Shown piece after piece: positions 33,065-42,514 of a DNA stretch of 64,000 nucleotides. The DNA is from Micromussa lordhowensis (Eukaryota; Cnidaria; Anthozoa; Scleractinia; Lobophylliidae), in contig OZ026602.1 in the NCBI GenBank assembly GCA_964020085.1, positions 32,170,075 to 32,234,074 of the forward strand, written 5' to 3'. Under the pieces are notes generated by a model, which saw nothing but the letters and a program-made list of their open reading frames with translations, searched no databases and had not been told where the DNA came from. Within the stretch, counting starts at the first letter, position 1, and every line of letters starts with the position of its first letter. The position numbers were made by a program, and so were the translations under genes.

Positions 33065-35621
33065 CTGCAACACATGAAGACAGATTGTTGGCAATGGAAA
33101 AAAAAATGCATCTATGTAAATAGTAGTATGACATGGATAAATTTACATCAATATATGTATGTAGCTGCAGTACTTTTTTCCTGTCCATACAGGTGACTAA
33201 AAAACTGCTAAAAAAACAAGGGTGACAAAAATTTTCCTAGCTGCTTCCCACCTTTTGCCAGAAGGAGAAGGCAAAAATTAAAATCCTTGACTGCTGCACT
33301 TAGGTAGTATTAATATTTAATTTTATTATTTTACTATCAAACACAAAGCGTTTTACCTTGAATCACTATCACTTCCTCCAGATTCATCACTACTTTCCAT
33401 ATTCATTTCCACAAGGGCACTTTCCAAATTGCTCCTAGAGTAGAGATTTGAAGCATAGATAATTTTATTTCAAGACTTTCACTCACACTCAAGTTAGGTA
33501 AACCTTTTCAATATATCTTAGGGTAGACAGCACAAAATCACCTTCAAGTTAAAAACAGGCAACATACATTTTTTTTAATTCTTGGGCAGTATGTTCTGCA
33601 AAGGCCACAATGTTCTAAATTTGTCCAACATAAACACAGCAAAAATTACAATATGTCTGTGTGTTTCATTATCGTTCCTTGACTTGATTTAACACAAGAA
33701 CAGTTGCCAGATAAGAGAAAACACTTTGATACAATTCAGTGGACGTTACAATATATGTCCAATGTTCAACTGGGTATTAGTAAAGAACACAAATTGACGT
33801 GCATTATGTAATACCCAACTGTTTACATGTACACATATATATGCAAGTAATGTGAACATACATGTAGATAATAATTAGGAAAAACTTGGTTACAAATGGT
33901 CTGAATTTTGTACCTAGAATTAGCACAGGAATATTCTTCATCTTCACTGGATTCACTTCCTAGTATGCAACTCTCATCATCACTCTCATCATCACGGCTT
34001 ATTACCACAGAGTCATCTTCTATGTGACATGATGAATCGACAGCATAAAGTGACATTTGTTGAGAGAGTGACATTTTCTATGTCAACATCTGAAGATGCC
34101 AATGATATAGGAGAGGCTCTATCATTCAAAGAAAAAAATAATGAGTTACTGAACAATATTGTTCAGGTGAATTTGTTAACATGTGCACACTTGAAAAGTA
34201 TGTGTCTGAAACAAGCAAGCTTCCTTGTCACAACCTGATTGCTATCATGAGAGTAACTGGCCGCATGTCATCAAGTAGTCAGTTGAACTTCAGCAGTTGC
34301 CGGCATGTTTTAAACCTGTGTCTGAATGGTTAAGATTGTATCTTACCACAAATTACCACCCTGCATGAGGTCATATAAAAACTGTACTACTACTGCAATA
34401 ATTTTCAAAATGGAAGTCATGTGATTGCTTGATGTTACTCAAGAAGATTTGAAACACAATTAAATGAAAAGAAACAAGAGTAACTTTTATAATCAACTTA
34501 GCAATTTTACTACAATAATTAGAATTCCCCTCAGGCTCAGTGAATATTGTCAAGTAATCCACTACACATTCCACAATATTCATTTCCCTTTCAGTGAATG
34601 ACTGTTAAATACGGCAAAAATTTTAATAACACAAGATTAAAAAGATTAAGACAGTTGTAGAATGTTTCGCTGGCGGAATAAAGTAGCATATTTCCAGCAA
34701 TCCATCCTAGGAAAATTTCACATTTTATTTGTACTCCTTAAAGATTGCAACATCTCTGAATATAATTAATTGTATGCACATATCCAAGCAACAACAATGT
34801 ACCTTGACTTTCCTGAAGCTAAATTTCCACTTCGAGAACCAAAACAAGGACCTTTATGTTGTTGAATTGGTGTTGAAGTAATGGGCTCTGCAACAACACG
34901 AAAACATTTTATGTTACTATTTTGTAAATGCGGAAGGATATCTATAGACTGTACGAAATAATTTACAGCTAACTATTTACAAGTCTAACCTGTCCGAGCT
35001 TTTTTGGCGTTGTTTACATCGTGTCTATCTCCACTTCTTTTTGCCCCACTTGAAAAGTAGTCTTTCGACCTTCAAAATAAAACAAAGACGTATGTATAAA
35101 GCTTATATTAAGATTAGAACTGCTGAGTACTGTATAATTTTTCGAACAGCAAACACAATCGATGAAACACTCACCTTTCTCTTCGTCGAAGCTCCAACGT
35201 CAGCAAATGAGCAGCGAAGGAAGAATCTGTATTGAAGCTGCTGCTGCTTTTCAGCGTGTTCCACGTTGAAAGAATGTCTTTGGACAATCTTATTCGCTTG
35301 AATTGCGATTCCCACTTTTTCCTCCGAAGGAGAAGCTTGTCTGGGGAGAGAATCAGACAACCTGAGTTGGCCCTTCGTCCTCCCCGACTTCCACCAGTGG
35401 TGGATGACATCGAAATAACACCGCAGTTTCTACTGATCGGTGAAAATAACTGCGTCAAAATGAAGTGTCCTTGAAATTACTAAAAGATCAGACAAGTTCG
35501 ACGTCGGGATTGCTCAGGATTGAACAGATAGAGTTCGAGTTGACGGTAATGGCAGAAAGTTTGAAAAAAGGTGTCCCACTCTTTTTCAAAGTTGTTGGTT
35601 CCTAGTGCGCATGCACGAGTT

Positions 35622-35635
35622 GTGACCTAGCCCCT
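35622..35635 (-). repeat. Right 14-bp terminal inverted repeat with TTAA target copy
   Basis: GTGACCTAGCCCCT is the exact complement of the left end and is followed by TTAA at 35636-35639. Confidence 0.85.
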
Positions 35636-35639
35636 TTAA

Positions 35640-36055
35640 TACAGTCTAGCAATCTTTTTTCAGGGGAACAAAAGAATTGAAAGAGGAGGGGGGGGCTCTG
35701 AATTTTTCCACTACCAGGGGGGGGGGCTCCTACAAAATTGAACTGCTAGCGATGGGGGCTCCTAAGATTTAAAGCTTCAAGTTTCAATATCTTCATCCTG
35801 CCCCCTTTGTCACATTAAATAAACTTTCCCTAAATAAGTGTAGGGTGCCCTTTACCTGTTCAGGTCCAAAACGTTAACAGTTGTTGTTGTTGTACTCTTC
35901 CGTAGCATGCACTCTCTGAAGTAAAGTCCATGATATTTGTACAGGTAATGCCTTTTACTCCAGCCTATAATTGCACTGATAACCCTTGACTGGTTTGATG
36001 TGATTTTAATGGTAGAAAACAAATAGAACAAAGAAATAAAACTGCATTTGTATAG
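35640..36055. other. No gene seen; G-rich repeat patches
   Basis: G-runs of 7-9 near 35690 and 35720 are each followed by CTC, and CAACAACAACA-type words occur near 35885 on the minus strand. A similar G-run plus CTC pattern lies near 17010, on the other side of the two large transposons. Confidence 0.4.
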
Positions 36056-36059
36056 CATA

Positions 36060-38178
36060 GCAACGCATTTTTATTTCATAAAACAGAACAAAGCGTCTGC
36101 AAACCATTAAAGGGTAAACATCTTCAACCCTAAAAGCCACCCTGCATTGCTCACATCTCTGGACACTTTTCAGACAGAGCTTTCCATCATCTCTCCTTGC
36201 AAGCTCGTACTGATTTCCCGATATCCTGTCAGGGTCAAGGAAGTTCGCTGCACAAGTAGCTGCAGTTGGCCTTTCCTCCTCCTATGAAGTTAAATTATAC
36301 TTGATGAATAAGAAATCTACATCCCAGGACAGATATTATAACAGTACTCTTATCTTGGATAGTAATCCCAGGCCCTCGAAAATGATGTTTGCTGTGTATC
36401 TTTGCGCATGAGTTAATTGCTGCCACTCTACACCTGTGTGGCCCACCCCCACAAGTTTTCTGCTGGTCTTTCAGTTTTGACCTTTAACCCTGTACAACAT
36501 TGCCCTCTAAGTCTCCTTGCCACATTTATAGATATAGATTATGCAGTCAGAGTTCTTCTCACCTGCCACTTTTGTCTTGTCGTCTCTCTTTGTGATTCAA
36601 ATAGGGGTGACTGCTTTAGGTTAATCATTGGCAATTTCAATTCTGTTGGTGAAGATTCCGGGTTCTGGCAAGTTGACTCGTCTCGTTACTTTCCCAAACC
36701 ACAGACAGCCCTTTCTTCCTCAAGGTAGAATTCCCTTGTGCACTTCTCTAGCATTGATGTCACATTGGCGACCTCCTTCGGAACCTCATCTTCTTGAAGA
36801 CGTTTCTTCTGAAGTCGGTGTTTGAGTTCTAAACCATTGGTATAGAACCTCCCGGTGATAACCAGATTGTGGCGGGCAGTTAGGACAAGACAAGTCTTTA
36901 ATTCTTCTGACCTAAAATAACAATAGTAACAACAACAACAAAGATATAATAATAGGAATTAACAAAAAACTATGTAAAATGTTTGTGTTTGTAACAAGGT
37001 AACGGCAGTAACAATAATAATAGTAATAGTAATAATAATAAACTTTGTTTGCGTGTCAATGTATTTACCTATACAGTCACCTAGTTAGGGACAGCTATCG
37101 ACTGAAACTAATCTAGATAATACTAAAATACATGCATGTAAATACTAAACCCATCACAATGTACGGATATAAACGTGAACTATTTTACAACGAATGTAAC
37201 AACAATGTGTAGATATAAAAGTTTAGTAAACCATAGGTGGAACCCAGGCACCAAGCTCTCCCAGACAGTCTCCATACTTGCCAATTTAATTTGGAAGTCT
37301 TCTGGGTCCCCTGCGTCTGCCAAGCCATTTTCCACTAGGACATCATGTTGTGACCCATAGATGTTGGCCATGATTCTGTTCCTTGATCGTTCATTTGTGC
37401 ACAGGGATTTGAATTTTAGGGCATCACGCTCCTGACTATGCTGTGTACACCAAACATTGGTTGCATCCTTGAAAATGTCAGTCATGCCATCAGCAATAGC
37501 TTTGTGAAGATCATGGCCAATCTTCTTTAATCCCAACAATTCTGGTTTGGCAATGGCAAGTTCACCAGCAAATCTTCTATAACTCTTTCGACTCTTGAAA
37601 TGCCAGAAACTTGGGCCTGGGAACTCAGGATGCTTTTTGTTCTTGTTCATTAAGGACTCATTTGTGTATGTAGTATGTGTTAGCCATAAGCCGGATCTTG
37701 GATCAAAGTATTGTAGACTTTGTCTGTGGGCATCCCTTCATCCAACAGGTTATCTATGGCTGTGAATGTGTGAGGGTCTTTGCGAAAATATGACGATGAA
37801 GTGGGCTTTTTGGCATTCCCATGGCGCCGAAGGAAGAATTCTTTACTTTCTCCAGATGCCCATTTGTACAGAACAAGGTAAAAGGGTTTCAATTCCTCGT
37901 CTGTTACCGCCTTGACTGTAGCAATTGTCTGTGAAAACTCTGGATTGAACTTGCTGGTCCTGTAATACCTTGTCAGCTTGTAAACTTCACTTTTAGGGAT
38001 ATACTCCTTCTTGTAGCCTTGTAGGTTTTGACACTTTTGCATAAAATACTCTGTTCTTATTTTTGTGGACTGTATGGGAGCCTTTGCTGTTATACTGGAA
38101 CAGTCTCTTGGCAGTGCCCTTTGATATATATGCACCATTGTCATCTGCCTCTGCTGAGGAAATGGGGATTTCCCTCAT
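36060..38178 (-). pseudogene. MULE-like transposase gene fragments (cnidarian family)
   Basis: Four minus-strand pieces belong together. 38178-37680 starts MREIPISSAEADDNGAYISK, changes phase near 38060, and continues with YYRTSKFNPEFSQTI and FYLVLYKWASGESKEF. 37678-37225 has FPGPSFWHFKSRKSYRRFAG, ADGMTDIFKDATNVWCTQHS and ASMETVWESLVPGFHLWFTK, which fits the catalytic part of Mutator-like transposases. After a gap come exons at about 36911-36690 (RFYTNGLELKHRLQKKRLQE) and 36290-36060 (FLDPDRISGNQYELARRDD, CEQCRVAFR). The joint between the first two is a one-base deletion near 37681, where GG stands for a likely GGG. Assignment to MULE is by memory of the family. It cannot be functional. Confidence 0.5.
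36930..37045. repeat. Trinucleotide microsatellites
   Basis: Short (CAA)n/(AAT)n runs near 36935 and 37013-37042, next to the MULE-like fragments. Confidence 0.7.
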
Positions 38179-38179
38179 G

Positions 38180-39800
38180 TCCAGGGTGAATTTCTTCAGA
38201 TCCCCCTCCCCCTACACGGGCCAAAACGTTGTTCAAATGTCCCATCACCATCCCTGTTAACTTTTCAGTACCTTCTATTATACTTCTGAAGATGTGTATG
38301 TAAACATGGTTTGTTAGACAACAACCTTACCTGCCACAAGATTCTGGGCATACTACATATAAGCACATTAAGTCAAACATCGTCGATGAATGCACTGTTA
38401 GCGAGTGGCGGCCAAGAATGAGAAATTTGTATGAAGATAAATGAAATGAAAATGAAATGAAGCTTGTGTAGGCCTTTGGTTTTCAACCAATCCGACATGA
38501 ATACAAAATAATTTTCCTTTGAATTGATCAAAGTTTGTCACTACCATCTCCGCCACAATTTATCAACCCACGTGGAATCGACACGACTCATAACATGAAA
38601 TCAAGGCTTGCGATCAAATTCTGCACCCCCTGTGAGTGGTGATCAAATGCCTCCCTTCCCGGGCAGGAAAAGGTGTCAAATGCCCGGGATATGCCCGGGG
38701 GGGGGGGGGAATGTTCAAGCTTCGATTTGACTGGTACATAAGTGTTTTAAGAAACACTTGAGATTCCAGGGTAGATCTTCAACGATGTGGCCTGGTTGTT
38801 AGTATGGGGCAGTGTTGAAATAACCTACTATTAGATAAAACTCATGAGTATCTGACTTGCCTCTCACTCTTGAGTGAATGTGAAGCTTTCTGGGTAAAAA
38901 TATTGTTCTCTGAATCGTTTGTGGTCGCATCTATCTAAATCACGAAAGGTATGAGTCGCTATTAATAAAGTGAACTTTTATGATATAAACTTGTGCCCCA
39001 CCTCACAAGCGCCTACAATGCCAGGGTGTTAACCTTGACAGATCAAAAGCTGGCTAACTGAAAATTTACCAATCCACATACTCTATGATATTAAAATTAA
39101 CATATACATACCTTCATAGCTTTAGTTGGAAGATATTCAACGACGTCAGTTACAAAGAGAAGATCATAAGGTTAGAAAAAATGCTAAATTTCATAAACTT
39201 ATACAGACGCGCCAATGTCCTCTGCTACTACCCCTATGGAACATTTTTTGATTGCTGCTAGTTCTTTTTATCGCTAGAATTATGCACAAAGTCAAAGCTA
39301 TTACATCCCCCATTTGTTCTTCTTCACATATCCTTTACTGAATATCCAAGAGGCGGGAGTTACATTAGGCTCGATTGCCAGCCGCTGTTCGGGAAAGGAG
39401 CTGGCGCTCCTCCCCCATAGACCAGACACCAGAGAACGGCGGATATCAAGCCTAGAGTTACATCTGCTGTAATTACTTACCAGCCTCATCTTCGTCACAG
39501 TCAAGTAAGGATATAATTGCTGAAAATCAAAACATATTCATCAAAATAGGCGGAGAAAAATTATGAATTTAGATTTTAAACATTGAGTGTGGACACTGAT
39601 AAGGTGTTTGGTGATCACTAAAATCAATTTAAGGATATTTTAGTAAACAATAGTATAGGGCCAAGTCGCCAAACAACGCAACCCTCTGCAAGGATGGGGT
39701 GGGGTTGTATCATGGTCCATCGCTATTAGGGGGGATATCGGAAAAAATACCTCATGCAGTTTATCAGACTATGCAGGCATTATTTTGAACATAATACTGT
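38180..39800. other. No gene seen
   Basis: AT-rich. A stretch at 38630-38715 repeats AAATGCC...CCCGGG words and ends in a 13-G run, probably part of a degenerate short repeat. Confidence 0.4.
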
Positions 39801-39807
39801 ATATGAT

Positions 39808-39811
39808 GATG

Positions 39812-39866
<55 letters not shown>
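39808..39866. repeat. (AAT)n microsatellite
   Basis: About nineteen AAT units with GATGATGATG at the left edge. A second array lies 200 bp further on, and a ribozyme motif lies between the two. Confidence 0.95.
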
Positions 39867-39868
<2 letters not shown>

Positions 39869-39929
39869 CCTAACCTCTAGGGACTAAGAACTTGAACTTG
39901 AACATTAATATTCTTGTTATCTGTTGAAT

Positions 39930-39993
39930 ATCATATTTCGGCCTGATGATGGTGTCATGAGGACACCGAAACATTGTCTAATATCAATATGAT
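39930..39993 (+). ncRNA. Hammerhead ribozyme, minimal stem III (Penelope/retrozyme type)
   Basis: The conserved boxes are all present in order: CTGATGA (39943-39949), a 6-bp stem II (GGTGTC with GACACC, loop ATGAG), GAAAC (39968-39972), and the cleavage triplet GTC (39976-39978) after a minimal stem III. Stem I can form between ATCATATT (39930-39937) and AATATGAT (39986-39993), with bulges next to the core. Cleavage would fall after C39978. No Penelope-like coding sequence is adjacent; the neighbours are two (AAT)n arrays. It may be the remnant of a Penelope end or of a non-autonomous retrozyme. Confidence 0.7.
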
Positions 39994-40047
39994 TCTACCC
40001 GTAATTTTCATTATCAAATCGATAACGTTATCATGCCTGACTGATAG

Positions 40048-40056
40048 GAATAAAAC

Positions 40057-40108
<52 letters not shown>

Positions 40109-40122
40109 TTATAATAATAATG
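40048..40122. repeat. (AAT)n microsatellite
   Basis: About eighteen AAT units followed by AAAATTATAATAATAATGG. Confidence 0.95.
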
Positions 40123-40124
40123 GG

Positions 40125-41325
40125 GGAAGGTGTGGGGTGAAAGTGTCACCTAAGTCTGACTTAATTTCAGCAGTATACCTCTAGCCAAGCATAATTTTGA
40201 GCATAATATCCTGGTTTCATGGGTGATGCCCGAAAGCATAATAATCTATTTTTTGGGCACAATCCGACAGACCCTGGCCGACAATCACCTATTTATGTTA
40301 CGGTGTGCCAGGACATGAAATGAAAATGTCGGCATCTTTTTCCCGTGTGAATTGATTTAAATTGTTTACGAAAACACTGGAATTCCAAATTTTACAGACT
40401 ATGAAACATTTAATTCAAGTCACGACCATGACAGTTCATAGGGTAAAAAAGACTACAAGGGAATATTTATCTTTAAATGTTATATCCAGCGCATGACGTG
40501 TCGCAAAATTATCAACTACAGGAAACTACCAGCTTAGCTGTATATAACCATTGATTTAGTGTTTTTCAGTTGTAATTGATAAAAAATTGCAAGACAAGAC
40601 TTCTCATTCAATGTCAACAACATCTCAGATCGCGAAAAATAACCATGATGGCGAGTTGAGCTACAAAATATTTGAAATGTCAATACTAAAGGCGATTTCA
40701 AAGGTTAGTTGCAAAGCCATCTTCTTGCTTGGCGATTTAGAACAATAATGTAATACATTCCGGCAAAGTCTCCGGTATTGTAAGAACCCTATTTCAATAT
40801 TTCAAATTATTCTCGACACAAAACACCTTACCTTCAGGGTCCTTTCTAAATCAAGCCATAAGTGAGTCGCGGAAAGGCAGATGTGTTGTCTCTCCATAAA
40901 GCCCTCGTGCTCTCAACAATCAATGTAAGATGATATCCCATACCTTTCGACAAGTGGCCAAAGGTTATGTTATGCAACCTCATTAAATTTATGTGCATCC
41001 CGTTGACTTCAGACAGACATAAAAAAGCAAACCTCAAAAACTCGAAAACGTAGTGTCTGCATCACTGGAAACGCTTCAGGGACCTTGTCATGTGAACCAC
41101 TGGGTTGGCACTGGGTGACGAATTTCCTGCGGTCATGAGCCATGTAAGCCGGGCGTTGAACGAACACCAAGTTAACTTTCAACAGTCGTCTTCAACTCTT
41201 CTTTTTTCTTATTTTGAAGCTATCTACCTAATTTTTGATAGAGCCATGACTATTTTTCAGAGCTATTAGTTAAAATGTAAAACATTGTCACTAAAATGAT
41301 TGAAAAAGGTATTTTGAAGGTTCTA
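40125..41325. other. No gene seen
   Basis: AT-rich; open frames are short and show no motif. One minus frame at 40846-41037 lacks any supporting splice borders. Confidence 0.4.
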
Positions 41326-41405
41326 GTAGTTGGTTGTGGGTGGTTTTAGGTGGTTTAATAGGTGGTTGTAGGAGGTTTTAGGTATTTTTAGGTGGTTTTA
41401 GGTCA
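41320..41405. repeat. GT-rich minisatellite, unit about 10-13 bp
   Basis: Variants of GGTGGTTTTA / GGTGGTTGTA repeat seven or eight times with spacing differences. Confidence 0.75.
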
Positions 41406-41743
41406 TTCCTTGTTTTAGTACTTACGCCAAATTCCACAGGCCATTGGTGGCAGTGTTCATGGGGATCCGGGATCCACTGTATTACAAATACATTGTAAAT
41501 AAGAATTAACAAGAAAACAAGCAAGATTTTGACATTTTAACTTGAGTATCTACCCCGCCCCACCCACAAACAACATGTTGAAGTTCAAACAAGATTCATA
41601 AATGCACCATTGTAGCCATTAACCTCTTAAGACAGAAGCATGTAACCACATGTACCCCCATATTGTCATCAATTCCACACTAATTGAGCAGTTGTAATGT
41701 AAGGGATTAAATCCAAAAAACAGTCAATTGTATGAAAAAAGGT

Positions 41744-41854
41744 ACCTTTATACTTAACATGGTAGTGCTTGCCATCGACCAAAATACCATTTTGTTTTAG
41801 CTCATTGTTCCATTTGTTGAGACTGTCAAATAACTTCCTAAGGTCCTCTCTAAT
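41744..41854 (-). other. Candidate orphan exon
   Basis: Between an acceptor-like TTATTAG and a donor GTACCT the minus strand reads REDLRKLFDSLNKWNNELKQ followed by DGKHYHVKYK. The composition is that of a real protein and resembles a segment of an uncharacterised coral repeat protein, but no neighbouring exon was convincing. A weaker candidate with GTAAGT donor lies at 41430-41478. Confidence 0.3.
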
Positions 41855-42003
41855 AAAAAAAAATACTGGGAATATAAAACACTAGATGACTGCACTGTTT
41901 TGAAACCTTACATTTATTTACTGCATGGGTTTAAATCAAATCTAAGGTGTAAGAGAAAATGTACAGTGTTTTATAAAGAACGCATTTTACTGACCTCTTC
42001 TTT

Positions 42004-42514
42004 TGTTTTTGTTCATTAGCGATGGAGTAGTTCCAACGCGTTGGGTTCATTTGTTTTTGTTCATTAGCGATGGAGTAGTTCCAACGCGTTGGGTATGCCA
42101 TTTTATATATTAAAACCTTGAAATCTCGGGATTTTTGGTTTTAATATTTCGGTTTTTATTTTTATGTGTGTTCTCAGATGTCAAGAGCACCAGCACTTAC
42201 ATGAAAGAATGGCGGAGTGAACAATCACACTGTACCGAAACACAGTAATGCCTGAACAAACAACCGAAACAAACGAGTCCGACCAATGCAAGTACATCCA
42301 TTCTGCTGTTTGGCGAGATGATTTAAAATTGTTTAATGTGTGTTCTTAGATGTTCAGAACATCAGCACGTACACGAAAGAACGGCGGAGTGAACAACCAC
42401 ACTGCACCAAAGCACAGTAATGCCTGAACAAACAACCGAAACAAACGAAGCCGACCGATGCAAGTACATCTATTCCAATGTTTGGCGAGATGGTTTTGAA
42501 TCATTTTTAGCTAT
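42004..42514 (+). repeat. Tandem repeat, left block
   Basis: A 46-bp piece (TTTTGTTTTTGTTCATTAGC...GCGTTGGGT) is present twice in direct succession at 42004-42093. It is followed by two copies of a longer unit with CAGATGT and CACGAAAGAACGGCGGAGTG, then GCCTGAACAAACAACCGAAA. The same units continue beyond the LINE at 45.9-46.5 kb. Confidence 0.8.

Larger units (their letters stand above)
28290..35410 (-). pseudogene. DDE-like transposase gene of the TTAA element, at least ten exons, one frameshift
   Basis: In-phase exons: 35410-35175 (ATG, MSSTTGGSRGG), 35069-34990, 34887-34803, about 34115-33914, 33434-33357, 33064-32203, 29897-29821, 29577-29449, 29301-29108 and about 28437-28290. The large exon has a CPSPGC zinc-like site, then FSGNNYAKVARFEFLGLSF, LVLCWDGQCDSPGFSAKN and VEVVDKRHVDMKSTAMEKK. 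Next come ISTDAST, FHSLDIWHKAKSIRK, a Cys/His segment (FWYCCSVCREG, LHHVCNVHEWTGGKCDH) and KARKQLAAIDWNFHVNRG. The spaced Asp residues suggest an RNase H-fold nuclease. I recall the family from fish and cnidarians (the group around zebrafish si:ch211-108C17.2). A missing G near 32690 shifts the frame. The exon before 28437 was not found and the phase of the 33914 exon is uncertain. Confidence 0.65.
26030..35635. mobile_element. TTAA-flanked DNA transposon (Kolobok-like) with two convergent genes
   Basis: The ends are perfect 14-bp inverted repeats, AGGGGCTAGGTCAC at 26030-26043 and its complement at 35622-35635, each bordered on the outside by TTAA (26026-26029 and 35636-35639). TTAA target duplications are the hallmark of Kolobok and piggyBac elements. 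Inside are a plus-strand four-exon gene with a P2RX7-type zinc domain and a minus-strand spliced gene with a transposase-like core. The pair lie tail to tail. The core does not look like piggyBac to me, hence Kolobok-like. A Penelope-like retroelement (about 30.0-32.1 kb) is a later insertion. Without it the transposon would be about 7.5 kb. Confidence 0.75.

Noticed and set aside
36417..36825. Plus-strand frames of 65-103 codons
   Set aside because: They lie antisense to or between MULE-like exons and have no recognisable content.
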